15,588 nt of DNA from Bacteroidales bacterium (GCA_004552725.1 SFNM01000059.1:1-15588); one strand, 5' to 3'. Positions 7,776-15,282 are shown, counted from the stretch's first letter. Made by a program: numbers and translations. Notes: generated from the letters alone by a model not told the origin.

Positions 7776-8840
7776 ATGAAACAGAAATTTATCTTCACCG
7801 TCTCTCCGGCCGCCGAAGCCGAAAAAATCTTGGCCGAATTATCCCCGACCTCTATCGCTGTAGTGGCCGACGTCAATACCGCTCAATATGTGGTGCCACG
7901 TCTTACAGCCGACTCACCCGCGATGGCCTCGGCTACTCTAATCACCGTTAAAGCCGGCGACTTCAACAAAAATCTCGATGCCGCTCAAAGCATCTGGCGT
8001 GCTTTGGCTCAAATGCAAGCCGACCGCCGCACGGTAGTGGTAGCCGTTGGTGGCGGTATGGTCACCGATCTTGCCGGATTTGCCGCAGCCACTTATATGC
8101 GCGGTATTCGTGTGATTAACATTCCTACAACCCTCCTTGCAGCAGTCGACGCCTCTGCCGGAGGTAAAACCGGTATTAACTTCCTGGGGCTCAAGAATAT
8201 GGTGGGTACATTCACCGAGCCGGAAGCATCTATCATATCCACAACGTTCTTCTCTACACTTCCCAAAGAAGAAATCCTCTCCGGCTACGGCGAAATGCTC
8301 AAACATGCCCTCCTCTCCGACGCAAAATGGCTCGCCCGCTTGCTCAACTTCCACCCCACCGAACAAGCGATGTCGATGCTCCCACTTATTGAGGAGAGTG
8401 TGAAAGTGAAATGCAAATTCGTAGAAGGCGACTTGCGCGAAAGTTGCAAACGTAGAGCGCTCAACCTCGGCCACACCGCCGCCCATGCCTTCGAAGAACT
8501 GGCAATGAAGCGCACTGCCGCTATTCCGCACGGTTTTGCGGTGGCCCACGGTTGTATTGTGGCATTAGTACTTTCGCACATGCTCCTGGGATTTCCTTCC
8601 GACACTCTCCACGCGTTCGCGAAATACGTGGCCAGCCACTATCAACTCGACCTGGCCATCACCTGCGATGACTATCCCGAACTGCTGGCTCTGATGCACC
8701 ACGATAAGAAGAATACTTCGCGCAAGACGCTGAATTTCACCCTCTTGGAGAAAGTTGGCAAGCCAAAAATCGACACACAAGTGAGCGAAGACGATGTGCG
8801 CAACGCCCTCGATATATACCGCGACCTTATCGGCCTATAA
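7776..8840 (+). CDS. aroB: 3-dehydroquinate synthase
   Basis: AroB converts DAHP to 3-dehydroquinate, the second step of the shikimate pathway, using NAD+ and a divalent metal. The 354-residue length is normal. The NAD-binding glycine cluster is AVGGGMVTDLAGFAAATYMRG (91-94 Gly run), followed by the strongly conserved INIPTTLLAAVDASAGGKTGIN at 114-135 with Asp125 and Lys131. Metal ligands fit Glu173 in GYGEMLKHA, His233 in LNLGHTAAHAFE and His252 in PHGFAVAHG. All parts of the family signature are intact, so the enzyme should be active. The ATG at 7776 follows the HAD stop by 17 bases, with no sign of a promoter between. It shares the operon with the pathway's last enzyme, aroC, with ybaK in between. 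Confidence 0.96.
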   Translation: MKQKFIFTVSPAAEAEKILAELSPTSIAVVADVNTAQYVVPRLTADSPAMASATLITVKAGDFNKNLDAAQSIWRALAQMQADRRTVVVAVGGGMVTDLAGFAAATYMRGIRVINIPTTLLAAVDASAGGKTGINFLGLKNMVGTFTEPEASIISTTFFSTLPKEEILSGYGEMLKHALLSDAKWLARLLNFHPTEQAMSMLPLIEESVKVKCKFVEGDLRESCKRRALNLGHTAAHAFEELAMKRTAAIPHGFAVAHGCIVALVLSHMLLGFPSDTLHAFAKYVASHYQLDLAITCDDYPELLALMHHDKKNTSRKTLNFTLLEKVGKPKIDTQVSEDDVRNALDIYRDLIGL

Positions 8841-8851
8841 TCCTCGAAAAA

Positions 8852-9331
8852 ATGGCTAAAATCGCTAAAACAAACGTGGCTCGGCTGCTCGACCAGGCTA
8901 AAATTCCTTACGAACTCGTGCCATACGAAGTGGACGAAAACGACCTCGCCGCAGCTCATGTGGCTGACTCTCTGGGCGAGGATATCAATCAAGTTTTCAA
9001 AACATTAGTACTCTGCTCCGGCTCGCAACACATCGTGTGCGTGGTGCCGGGCAACTGCGAAGTCGACCTCAAAAAAGCAGCACGCGCCGCCAATGTCAAG
9101 AAGGTGGAAATGCTTCCCATGAAGGAACTTCTGCCCCTCACCGGATACATCCGCGGGGGATGTTCGCCCATCGGCATGAAGAAACCATTTCCCACATTCT
9201 TCCACTCCACAGCGCTTAATTTCGAGGTAATATTTGTGAGCGCCGGTGTGCGCGGGCTCCAACTCCGCATCGCTCCTCAGCAACTCATCAACTATGTCAA
9301 CGCCTCTGTGGCTGATATTTGTAAAGATTAG
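8852..9331 (+). CDS. ybaK: Cys-tRNA(Pro)/Cys-tRNA(Cys) deacylase, YbaK/EbsC family
   Basis: A 159-residue, single-domain trans-editing factor. The family hydrolyses Cys-tRNA(Pro) formed when prolyl-tRNA synthetase charges cysteine by mistake. The catalytic lysine fits Lys50 in QVFKTLVL. The substrate-pocket loop is GGCSPIG at 102-108 (family form GGxSPxG), and VSAGVRGLQLRI at 129-140 is the usual closing strand. Length and motifs match YbaK rather than the related ProXp-ala group, though editing specificity is not proved by sequence. It begins 11 bases after aroB and ends two bases before aroC, so it is surely cotranscribed with both; the two neighbours have no obvious chemical link to tRNA editing. 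Confidence 0.9.
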   Translation: MAKIAKTNVARLLDQAKIPYELVPYEVDENDLAAAHVADSLGEDINQVFKTLVLCSGSQHIVCVVPGNCEVDLKKAARAANVKKVEMLPMKELLPLTGYIRGGCSPIGMKKPFPTFFHSTALNFEVIFVSAGVRGLQLRIAPQQLINYVNASVADICKD

Positions 9332-9333
9332 TT

Positions 9334-10413
9334 ATGAACACTTTCGGACAGTTACTGCGACTCACAACCGCCGGCGAAAGCCATGGCCCCGCTATCACCG
9401 CTATCCTCGACGGCTTCCCGGCCGGCATCACGATTGATTTTGACGCACTCCAAGCCACTATGGACACTCGGCGCCCGGGCCAAGGCGGCGCCACAAGTCC
9501 ACGACGCGAACCCGACCACGTAGAACTGCTCTCCGGCATATTTGATGGGGTGTCGACCGGCAGTCCTATCACAATATCAATCGCCAACACCGATGCTCGC
9601 TCGGTTGATTATGAGCAATTTAAGCACATCTACCGTCCGTCGCACGCCGACTTCACTTATCAAACCAAATACGGCATCCGCGACTATCGCGGCGGCGGTC
9701 GCGCTTCGGCTCGCGAAACCGCACTACGTGTAGCCGCCGGCGCACTTGCCCAAATGGCGCTCGACCAATTAGGCATCAAGGTGTTTGCATATACCTCGCG
9801 CATCGGTAGCGTGTCGCTTGACCTTCCGCTCGAAGCAATCGACTTCGAGCACATCTACGACTTCCCGAGCAGATGCCCCCATGCCGACACTGCTGCGAGA
9901 ATGGATGAAATAATCCAACGCGTGCGACAAGCCGGCGACACTGTCGGCGGAATTGTCAGCGGTGCCATCGCCGGACTCCCGGCGGGATTAGGCCAACCGG
10001 TCTACCACAAATTCCACGCCATGCTCGCCTCGGCCATGATGAGCATCAATGCCGCTAAAGGCTTCGAAATCGGAATGGGCTTCGAAGGCGCGTGCCGTCT
10101 GGGCAGCGAAATGAACGACCCCTTCGCCCTCGATGCTAACAATCAAATCACAACTCTCACCAACCACTCCGGCGGTGTTCAAGGCGGCATCACCACCGGC
10201 CGTGCCGTTACATTCCGCGTTGCGTTCAAGCCCGTAGCCACCCTTGCGCGCGAGTTCAAAGCAATCACCGATAGCGGACAAGAAGTCACCGTCAATGGAG
10301 CGGGGCGCCACGATGTGTGTGTAGTGCCTCGCGCCGTGGCCGTAGTCAAGGCCATGGCCGCCCTCACAACGCTCGACGCTATCCTGCTCAACAAATCCAC
10401 CCACCTCACCTAA
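9334..10413 (+). CDS. aroC: Chorismate synthase
   Basis: AroC makes chorismate from 5-enolpyruvylshikimate 3-phosphate with reduced FMN, the last shared step toward aromatic amino acids and other chorismate products. At 359 residues the length is standard. All signatures are present: GESHG at 14-18 with His17, TRRPGQGG at 45-52, RPSHADFTYQTKYG at 101-114, the DYRGGGRASARET loop at 117-129, GGVQGGITTGRAV in the C-terminal half, and GRHDVCVVPRAVAVVKAM near the end with the catalytic Asp. The ATG is two bases after the ybaK stop. It is the last gene of the run; the hairpin at 10465-10499 lies about 50 bases downstream. Confidence 0.97.
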   Translation: MNTFGQLLRLTTAGESHGPAITAILDGFPAGITIDFDALQATMDTRRPGQGGATSPRREPDHVELLSGIFDGVSTGSPITISIANTDARSVDYEQFKHIYRPSHADFTYQTKYGIRDYRGGGRASARETALRVAAGALAQMALDQLGIKVFAYTSRIGSVSLDLPLEAIDFEHIYDFPSRCPHADTAARMDEIIQRVRQAGDTVGGIVSGAIAGLPAGLGQPVYHKFHAMLASAMMSINAAKGFEIGMGFEGACRLGSEMNDPFALDANNQITTLTNHSGGVQGGITTGRAVTFRVAFKPVATLAREFKAITDSGQEVTVNGAGRHDVCVVPRAVAVVKAMAALTTLDAILLNKSTHLT

Positions 10414-10464
10414 GTCCATCAAATTTTCCACAATCACTTGATTATCTACGTTTTATAATATTTT

Positions 10465-10499
10465 TATGCAAATTTGGAGTTTTATTCCACATTTGCATA
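10465..10499 (+). terminator. Strong hairpin downstream of aroC, probable operon end
   Basis: TATGCAAATTTGGA (10465-10478) pairs with TCCACATTTGCATA (10486-10499) at 13 of 14 positions around a 7-base loop, GTTTTAT. The only mismatch is T opposite C. It lies 52 bases after the aroC stop. The plus strand lacks a long T run directly after the stem (ATTTCC follows), whereas a T/A-rich stretch precedes it, so the fold could stop transcripts, protect the 3' end, or serve as a symmetrical protein-binding site. Confidence 0.55.
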
Positions 10500-10582
10500 A
10501 TTTCCACTAAAAGAAATAATAATGAGTCGATGACAATAGTTCATCAACGGTTGGCGAGGAGTGTGGCAAGTCGGTAGCCGAG

Positions 10583-10678
10583 CCTCATTGGCCGGTCGCT
10601 ACGCTTTGCATACGCATTTATTGTGTGGCAAATGTTAAAAATTGCGCGATTTTGCGATTTTTTTTTGGCCGAATGAGG
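10583..10678. repeat. Imperfect inverted repeat spanning the upstream side of the sigma promoter
   Basis: CCTCATTGGCC (10583-10593) is the reverse complement of GGCCAATGAGG; the matching arm at 10667-10678 reads GGCCGAATGAGG, one extra G. The arms are 73 bases apart, and the right arm begins on the last base of the -33 element. It could be a pair of binding sites that loop, or chance. Confidence 0.3.
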
Positions 10679-10695
10679 TTTTTTGAGTAATTTTG
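10664..10695 (+). promoter_or_regulatory. Bacteroidetes-type promoter for the sigma-factor gene
   Basis: TTTG (10664-10667) and TAATTTTG (10688-10695) form an exact -33/-7 pair with 20 bases between them. The predicted start near 10702 leaves a leader of about 80 bases before the ATG at 10783. Use of the housekeeping consensus suggests the sigma factor is made constitutively or under an added regulator, not by self-activation alone. Confidence 0.75.
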
Positions 10696-10782
10696 CACTT
10701 ACATAATAAAAAACCGATAATATTAACTAAACAATTTTGCCTATCGCCTACATCTACTCTTAATTTTTAATTCAGAATAGGA

Positions 10783-11373
10783 ATGCAACAATTAGCAACC
10801 ATGACCGACGATAAGTTGGTTGAGTCATACGCTAAAGGCAATAACGAAGCGTTCGACACCCTGCTGGCACGATATCAGGATCGACTCTTCAGCTACATAA
10901 TGCAACTCATTGGCAACCGCACCCTCGCCGATGATGTTTTTCAGGAAACCTTCGTTAAGGCGATCGTTACCATCCGTCAGGGCAATTACACCGCCTCCGG
11001 CAAGTTCGGAGCATGGCTTTTGCGCATTGCGCGCAACCTGATTATCGACCATTTCCGTCAGGAAAAGGCCGAAGGAATAGTTTCGACCGACGACGGCGAA
11101 GTAGATATACTCAACCGCAAGGAACTAAGCGACTGCACTATTGAGGACGACATCATCGACCTTCAAATTCGCGACGATGTGCGCGCTTTGGTGAAGCAAC
11201 TACCCGAGCAGCAGCGTCAGGTGTTGGTAATGCGTTTCTATAAAGGTTTGAGTTTTAAGGAGATAGCCGACCTTACCAACGTGAGCATCAATACCGCCCT
11301 CGGCAGAATGCGCTACGCTATCCTTAATCTCAGGCGAATGGCGAGTGAGCAAAACATTATCCTCACTCACTAA
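10783..11373 (+). CDS. ECF-like sigma-70 family RNA polymerase sigma factor
   Basis: A 196-residue sigma factor with only regions 2 and 4. Region 2 spans about residues 24-95: AFDTLLARYQDRLFSYI, ADDVFQETFVKAI for core binding, then FGAWLLRIARNLIIDHFRQEK for -10 recognition. An acidic linker follows (STDDGEVDILNRKELSDCTIEDD). Region 4 (132-187) has LPEQQRQVLVMRFYKGLSFKEIADLTNVSINTALGRMRYAI, where the helix-turn-helix is 158-184. This wording is highly characteristic of one conserved Bacteroidales sigma group. No anti-sigma gene lies beside it, unlike the FecI/FecR type. ATG at 10783 is chosen over Met7 because it follows the leader naturally and the family normally has a few residues before the MTD motif. 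The gene stands as a single transcript, with its own promoter and a terminator six bases past the stop. Confidence 0.9.
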   Translation: MQQLATMTDDKLVESYAKGNNEAFDTLLARYQDRLFSYIMQLIGNRTLADDVFQETFVKAIVTIRQGNYTASGKFGAWLLRIARNLIIDHFRQEKAEGIVSTDDGEVDILNRKELSDCTIEDDIIDLQIRDDVRALVKQLPEQQRQVLVMRFYKGLSFKEIADLTNVSINTALGRMRYAILNLRRMASEQNIILTH

Positions 11374-11378
11374 TCTTT

Positions 11379-11408
11379 GGCCGCCTCGCGGCCTTCATTT
11401 TTTTATTT
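11379..11408 (+). terminator. Intrinsic terminator after the sigma-factor gene
   Basis: GGCCGC (11379-11384) pairs perfectly with GCGGCC (11388-11393) around the loop CTC, and TTCATTTTTTTATTTT follows. That is a textbook rho-independent terminator on the plus strand. It begins six bases after the sigma stop codon and its T run ends one base before the ATG of the next gene at 11410. Confidence 0.85.
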
Positions 11409-11409
11409 T

Positions 11410-12807
11410 ATGCTCAACCAATTCGAACAATTTCTAACACTCATAGCCGACTTTCTTTGCGGCTATCCGCTATTCACGCTCCTCATTGGCGGTGGCATCT
11501 TTTTATTTATCTCATCCGGTGCGGTGTCGCTCCGTCGGCTCCCGGCCGCTATTGCCGAATTGCGCAAAAAACATTCCGGCGGCGAAGGTCAAATATCGTC
11601 GCTCCAAGCACTTGCATCCGTAGTGGCAGCAACTGTGGGCTTGGGCAATATTGCCGGTGTGGCCATTGCCTTGGTGATGGGCGGCCCCGGCGCTATCTTT
11701 TGGATGTGGGTCAGCGCATTAGTGGGCATGGCAACCAAGTACCACGAGGGCGCTCTGGCTATTATGTATAAGGGTCACGACAGCAAAGGGCAACCGCAAG
11801 GTGGCGTGATGCACATCATCACTCTCGGATTAGGCGAAAACTGGCGCCCGATGGCTAAATTCTTCGCCATCGCCGGCATTTTCGGCACGCTTTGCATTAT
11901 GAACGCCAACCAATTAGCAGAAGCCACGATGACTGTGTTCGTACCCGCGTCGGACATAGAATCGGGATGGCTCGCAGCAGCGGGAGCAACTATAGGCATG
12001 GGCGGAGCCGCCTTTGGGCGCCTACTCATCGGCATTGTAATGGCCACGATTGTGGCAGCGGTAATTCTTGGCGGTATCGGGCGCATTGCCCGCGTGGCCT
12101 CAATTTTGGTGCCGTTTATGGTGGGTCTTTACTTGTTGATGGTACTATATATTATATGTACGCACTTGGCGCAAGTACCCGAGGTCTTCGCCTCGATATT
12201 CCGCGAGGCATTCAACTTGCAAGCGGGCTTCGGTGCTTTAGCCGGCATAGCCATCATTGGTGCTCGACGCGCGGCTTTGGTCAACGATGCAGGCATCGGC
12301 ACCGCCTCCATTATGCACGGTGCCTCGCGCAATAACCAGCCTGTGCGCGAAGGACTTATCGCGATGCTCGGGCCGGCCATCGACTCGGGATTGGTGTGCA
12401 CACTTACTGCTACGGCTATCTTGCTGTGTGTGCCGGAAATCAGTGCTATCCAAGGACTTAAAGGGCTTGAAGTGGCTATGACCGCCTTCGGACGCGGCAT
12501 ACCATACGGCCAATATCTGCTGATGTTTGTAGTGGTATGCTTCGCGCTGTCTTCGATGTTCTCTTACTCGTTCTACGGTTCCACTTGCACATCATATCTT
12601 CTGGGCAACAGCGCCGTGCGCTGGCATCGCTACTTTTTCATCGCCTCGCTGATACTCTTTGCCGTGGTGCCGCTGAGTGCGGCTGTCAGCCTCTGCGACT
12701 TGTTCTACGCGCTGATGGCCTTCCCCACCATGTTTGCCGTGCTGCGGCTCAGCGGCCGCGTGCGTCAAGCCACCCGTGCTTATTTCGATAAATCTAAAAC
12801 CAAATAA
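11410..12807 (+). CDS. Sodium:alanine/glycine symporter, AGCS family
   Basis: A 465-residue inner-membrane carrier with about 10-11 hydrophobic segments. The AGCS marks are SSLQALASVVAATVGLGNIAGVA at 63-85 and GGPGAIFWMWVSALVGMATKYHEGALA at 91-117. A later conserved stretch has GARRAALVNDAGIGTASIMHG, which also fits the family. Members take up alanine or glycine with Na+ (rarely H+); the substrate here is inferred. The ATG at 11410 is preferred over the TTG at 11377, which lies in the terminator stem of the sigma gene. It is first of a four-gene run with lgt two bases after its stop. The start has no roomy promoter: a weak -7-like AATCTTTG at 11372-11379 lacks a matching -33. Confidence 0.9.
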   Translation: MLNQFEQFLTLIADFLCGYPLFTLLIGGGIFLFISSGAVSLRRLPAAIAELRKKHSGGEGQISSLQALASVVAATVGLGNIAGVAIALVMGGPGAIFWMWVSALVGMATKYHEGALAIMYKGHDSKGQPQGGVMHIITLGLGENWRPMAKFFAIAGIFGTLCIMNANQLAEATMTVFVPASDIESGWLAAAGATIGMGGAAFGRLLIGIVMATIVAAVILGGIGRIARVASILVPFMVGLYLLMVLYIICTHLAQVPEVFASIFREAFNLQAGFGALAGIAIIGARRAALVNDAGIGTASIMHGASRNNQPVREGLIAMLGPAIDSGLVCTLTATAILLCVPEISAIQGLKGLEVAMTAFGRGIPYGQYLLMFVVVCFALSSMFSYSFYGSTCTSYLLGNSAVRWHRYFFIASLILFAVVPLSAAVSLCDLFYALMAFPTMFAVLRLSGRVRQATRAYFDKSKTK

Positions 12808-12809
12808 CC

Positions 12810-13664
12810 ATGCTAAATTTCATTACTTGGGACTTCGACCCCGTAGCACTTGCATGGCCGCTGCAAATCCGCTGGTACGGTCTGATGTTTGCCATCGGCT
12901 TTTGGCTCGGTATGCTGATTGTGGGTCGTATGCTCAAACGCGAAGGTGCGCCCGAACGCTGGCTCGGTGTGCTCTTGATTTGGGTGGCCGCCGGCACCAT
13001 AGTAGGCGCTCGTCTCGGCCACGTTTTCTTCTACGAATGGGAGTATTACTCGCAGCATCCGATTGAAATTCTGTACACTTGGCATGGCGGTTTAGCATCG
13101 CATGGCGGCGCCATCGGCGTAATTACTGCCGTACTTCTATACTCACTGTTCACCACCAAACGTTCGCCGTTGTGGACATTCGACCGCTTGGTGGTGGCAA
13201 TCGCCATGGTTGGCGGCCTCATTCGCCTGGGCAACCTCTTCAATTCTGAAATTTTCGGCCACGCCACCACCCTCCCCTGGGGCTTTATGTTCGTCAACTC
13301 GCGCGAATGGCATGCTCTTTACGAAGGTCAAGCCTGCCACCCCACTCAAATCTACGAAGCACTGTGTTACTTCGCTCTGTTCGGCTTGATGATGTGGATG
13401 TATTGGAAGCGCAACTTGGGCGAACGCCCCGGACTTCTGCTTGGCACGTTCCTCACCGGCACTTTCGGTGCTCGGTTCCTCATTGAGTTTCTGAAAAACC
13501 CTCAAGTGGCTTTCGAGCAAGATATGGTGCTCAATATGGGTCAATTGCTCTCAATTCCGTTTGTACTTGCCGGCATATTCTTCATCGTTCGAGCGCTTAA
13601 CCGCCCACGGCTGCACTTGGAATACCCCGACGAATACTCCGACCATAAAGACGCTAAAAAATAA
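12810..13664 (+). CDS. lgt: Phosphatidylglycerol-prolipoprotein diacylglyceryl transferase
   Basis: Lgt moves the diacylglyceryl group of phosphatidylglycerol to the lipobox cysteine of prolipoproteins in the inner membrane, the first step in lipoprotein maturation. The 284 residues contain about seven hydrophobic segments. Key sites are intact: WHGGLASHGGAIG at 91-103 with His98, the Lgt signature GGLIRLGNLFNSEIFG at 135-150 with Arg139, Asn142, Glu147 and Gly150, HPTQIYEAL at 177-185, and ARFLIEFLK with Arg222 and Glu226. The start two bases after the symporter stop and five bases before the next gene indicates translation from a shared message. The window's own DUF5715 lipoprotein is a plausible client. 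Confidence 0.96.
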   Translation: MLNFITWDFDPVALAWPLQIRWYGLMFAIGFWLGMLIVGRMLKREGAPERWLGVLLIWVAAGTIVGARLGHVFFYEWEYYSQHPIEILYTWHGGLASHGGAIGVITAVLLYSLFTTKRSPLWTFDRLVVAIAMVGGLIRLGNLFNSEIFGHATTLPWGFMFVNSREWHALYEGQACHPTQIYEALCYFALFGLMMWMYWKRNLGERPGLLLGTFLTGTFGARFLIEFLKNPQVAFEQDMVLNMGQLLSIPFVLAGIFFIVRALNRPRLHLEYPDEYSDHKDAKK

Positions 13665-13669
13665 TTGCT

Positions 13670-14587
13670 ATGGCAAATATTCGTGCGCGCCTCAAGATGT
13701 TTATGCTGCCAATCGCAATGCTGTGCGGATGGCTGTTTCACCAACCCGTTGAGGCGGTGCAATTTCTCTCGCCATACCTCATTTTCACAATGCTCCTCAT
13801 CACTTTCTGCCGTGTGAATATTTCGGAGTTTCGAATAACGGCCCTCACATGGAAAGTTGTTGGAGTTCAGATGATTGGATGCGTTGTGCTGTACTTTTCC
13901 ATCGCTCCGTTCGACTCGGTTCTGGCTCAAGGCGCCATGCTCTGCTTCCTATGTCCCACTGCCACGGCCGCCCCGGTTATCACCGCCATGTTGGGCGGTA
14001 GCATCATCACCTTGGTGGCAATCTCCGTGCTAAGCAACGTGTGGGCGGCCCTCTTTGCCCCGTTGATGTTCACCATCGCCCTTGGAGACAACGGACTCAA
14101 CATTGATTTTCTCGCTACCTTCGGCACCATTATGGCCAAAGTAGGGCCTATGATTGTCGGTCCCATGGTGTTAGCGCTTTTGCTCCGCATAGTGGCGCCC
14201 AAAGTGCATCGATTTATCCACGACAATCAGTCGATTTCGTTCTACCTTTGGTCGATTGTGCTTATTATCGTGGTTGGGCGCGTCACCACCTTTGCCCTTT
14301 CAGAACCAAGCGAGCGCATTCCGCAAATGATAATCCTCACCATCGCCGCAGGCATCATTTGTGCCATTCAATTCATCGTAGGACGTCGTTTGGGACGCCG
14401 ACACGGCGATGCAGTGGCCGGTGCACAAGGCCTTGGCCAAAAGAATACGCTCTTGGCTGTGTGGATGGCGCTCACATTCCTCGACCCACTGGCTTCTATC
14501 GCACCCGCGGCTTACATCATTTGGCAAAATTCGTTCAATTCGTTGCAGATATGGCTCAAAGCCCGTCGCGACAGCAAAAATTCATAA
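13670..14587 (+). CDS. Bile acid:sodium symporter (SBF/BASS)-like transporter
   Basis: A 305-residue inner-membrane protein with about nine or ten hydrophobic segments. Recognition rests on two SBF-like regions: CPTATAAPVITAMLGG at 95-110, which resembles the crossover helix after segment 3, and GQKNTLLAVWMALTFLDPLA at 256-275, which resembles the second crossover. Both hold the small polar residues that bind Na+ in the fold. Such proteins are scattered in Bacteroidales and often annotated just as 'transporter'; family members carry bile acids, pantothenate, pyruvate or other organic anions, so the substrate is open. The gene starts five bases after the lgt stop and is followed four bases later by the Crp-like gene, which suggests the last two may form a sensor-transport pair. 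Confidence 0.72.
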   Translation: MANIRARLKMFMLPIAMLCGWLFHQPVEAVQFLSPYLIFTMLLITFCRVNISEFRITALTWKVVGVQMIGCVVLYFSIAPFDSVLAQGAMLCFLCPTATAAPVITAMLGGSIITLVAISVLSNVWAALFAPLMFTIALGDNGLNIDFLATFGTIMAKVGPMIVGPMVLALLLRIVAPKVHRFIHDNQSISFYLWSIVLIIVVGRVTTFALSEPSERIPQMIILTIAAGIICAIQFIVGRRLGRRHGDAVAGAQGLGQKNTLLAVWMALTFLDPLASIAPAAYIIWQNSFNSLQIWLKARRDSKNS

Positions 14588-14591
14588 CATT

Positions 14592-15263
14592 ATGACCGGC
14601 TCAATGTTCGAAACAATCGTAGCGCTTCCGCTCTTTCGGGGCATCAGCGAAAAACAGTTGATGCAAGTGCTTGAACAATGCAAAATCCGCTTCGAAAGCG
14701 CAAAAGCCGGCAGGGTAATTCTCAATGCAGGCGAACAATGCACTCATCTCACATTTGTGGTGTCGGGCATCGTTCGTGCCACCACAACCACCACCGATGG
14801 AAGATTATCGTTGAGCCAGTCGGTCAAAGGGCCTGATGTGCTTTATCCCGACTTCCTGTTTGGACTATCCACTGCCAGGCCTGCCGTCGTTCGTTCAATG
14901 AGCGAAGTAGTGATGCTCCATGTAGCCAAATCCGACTTAATTAAAGTGCTAACGACCAATGACGTAGTTCTTTTCAACTACCTCAATATCCTGTCGAGCA
15001 ATGCACAGCGTGGCTATCGCGACGTATTCAACGGCAGCGGCGGCGACATCTCACGCCGTTTGGCCACTCGCATTTGTGCTCTGACCAAACCAAACAGTTT
15101 CGACATCGTGCTCGAGATAAATACCAACGTTGCAACAGAATTCGACACCTCTATCGAGGCTTTCAACAACGCATTCAACTCCTTAGTAGAACAAAAAGCA
15201 GTGAGTGGCACGCCCAACCGTATCGTGGTAAAAAATCGCGCCGCTCTAGCCGCTTTGCTATAG
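14592..15263 (+). CDS. Crp/Fnr-like protein with an unusual helix-turn-helix
   Basis: A 223-residue protein starting at the ATG at 14592, four bases after the transporter stop; an upstream reading of the same frame runs through the transporter gene and is rejected. Residues about 10-120 form a cNMP-binding-like beta roll (LPLFRGISEKQLMQVL, then NAGEQCTHLTFVVSGIVRATTTTTDGR), but the canonical cAMP cassette (GE-L-A ... R-A) is absent, so another ligand or none is likely. A long dimer helix follows at about 120-145. The C-terminal winged helix covers about 150-223 and ends with RIVVKNRAALAALL. In the expected helix-turn-helix (177-201) there is no Arg or Lys at all, and several Asp/Glu/Asn, which is odd for a DNA-reading helix. 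Its place at the end of the transporter operon suggests local control, by inference only. Confidence 0.75.
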   Translation: MTGSMFETIVALPLFRGISEKQLMQVLEQCKIRFESAKAGRVILNAGEQCTHLTFVVSGIVRATTTTTDGRLSLSQSVKGPDVLYPDFLFGLSTARPAVVRSMSEVVMLHVAKSDLIKVLTTNDVVLFNYLNILSSNAQRGYRDVFNGSGGDISRRLATRICALTKPNSFDIVLEINTNVATEFDTSIEAFNNAFNSLVEQKAVSGTPNRIVVKNRAALAALL

Positions 15264-15282
15264 GATATTGCTACTGCACATA

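Larger units (their letters stand above)
10414..10782. other. 369-base non-coding region between aroC and the sigma-factor gene
   Basis: I find no supported gene here; the only ATG frame of note (10527 onward) encodes about 15 residues and has no coding character. Besides the hairpin at 10465-10499, it has a GC-rich patch at about 10553-10605 that can fold locally (GTAGC 10574-10578 with GCTAC 10598-10602). An imperfect long inverted repeat joins CCTCATTGGCC (10583-10593) to GGCCGAATGAGG (10667-10678). A run of nine T lies at about 10658-10666, and the sigma-factor promoter follows at 10664-10695. The leader after the predicted start is about 80 bases and AT-rich. Confidence 0.6.

Noticed and set aside
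10447..10454. TACGTTTT as a possible -7 box after aroC
   Set aside because: The final G of TAnnTTTG is missing, no good -33 element lies upstream, and the transcript would start at the hairpin.
10527..10574. Tiny open frame starting MTIVHQRLARSV
   Set aside because: About 15 residues, no ribosome-binding or codon evidence, and it sits in DNA that appears structured and non-coding.
14409..14591. Long N-terminal extension of the Crp-like protein
   Set aside because: The extra 61 codons are read out of frame through the SBF-like transporter gene; the ATG at 14592 gives a normal-length family member.
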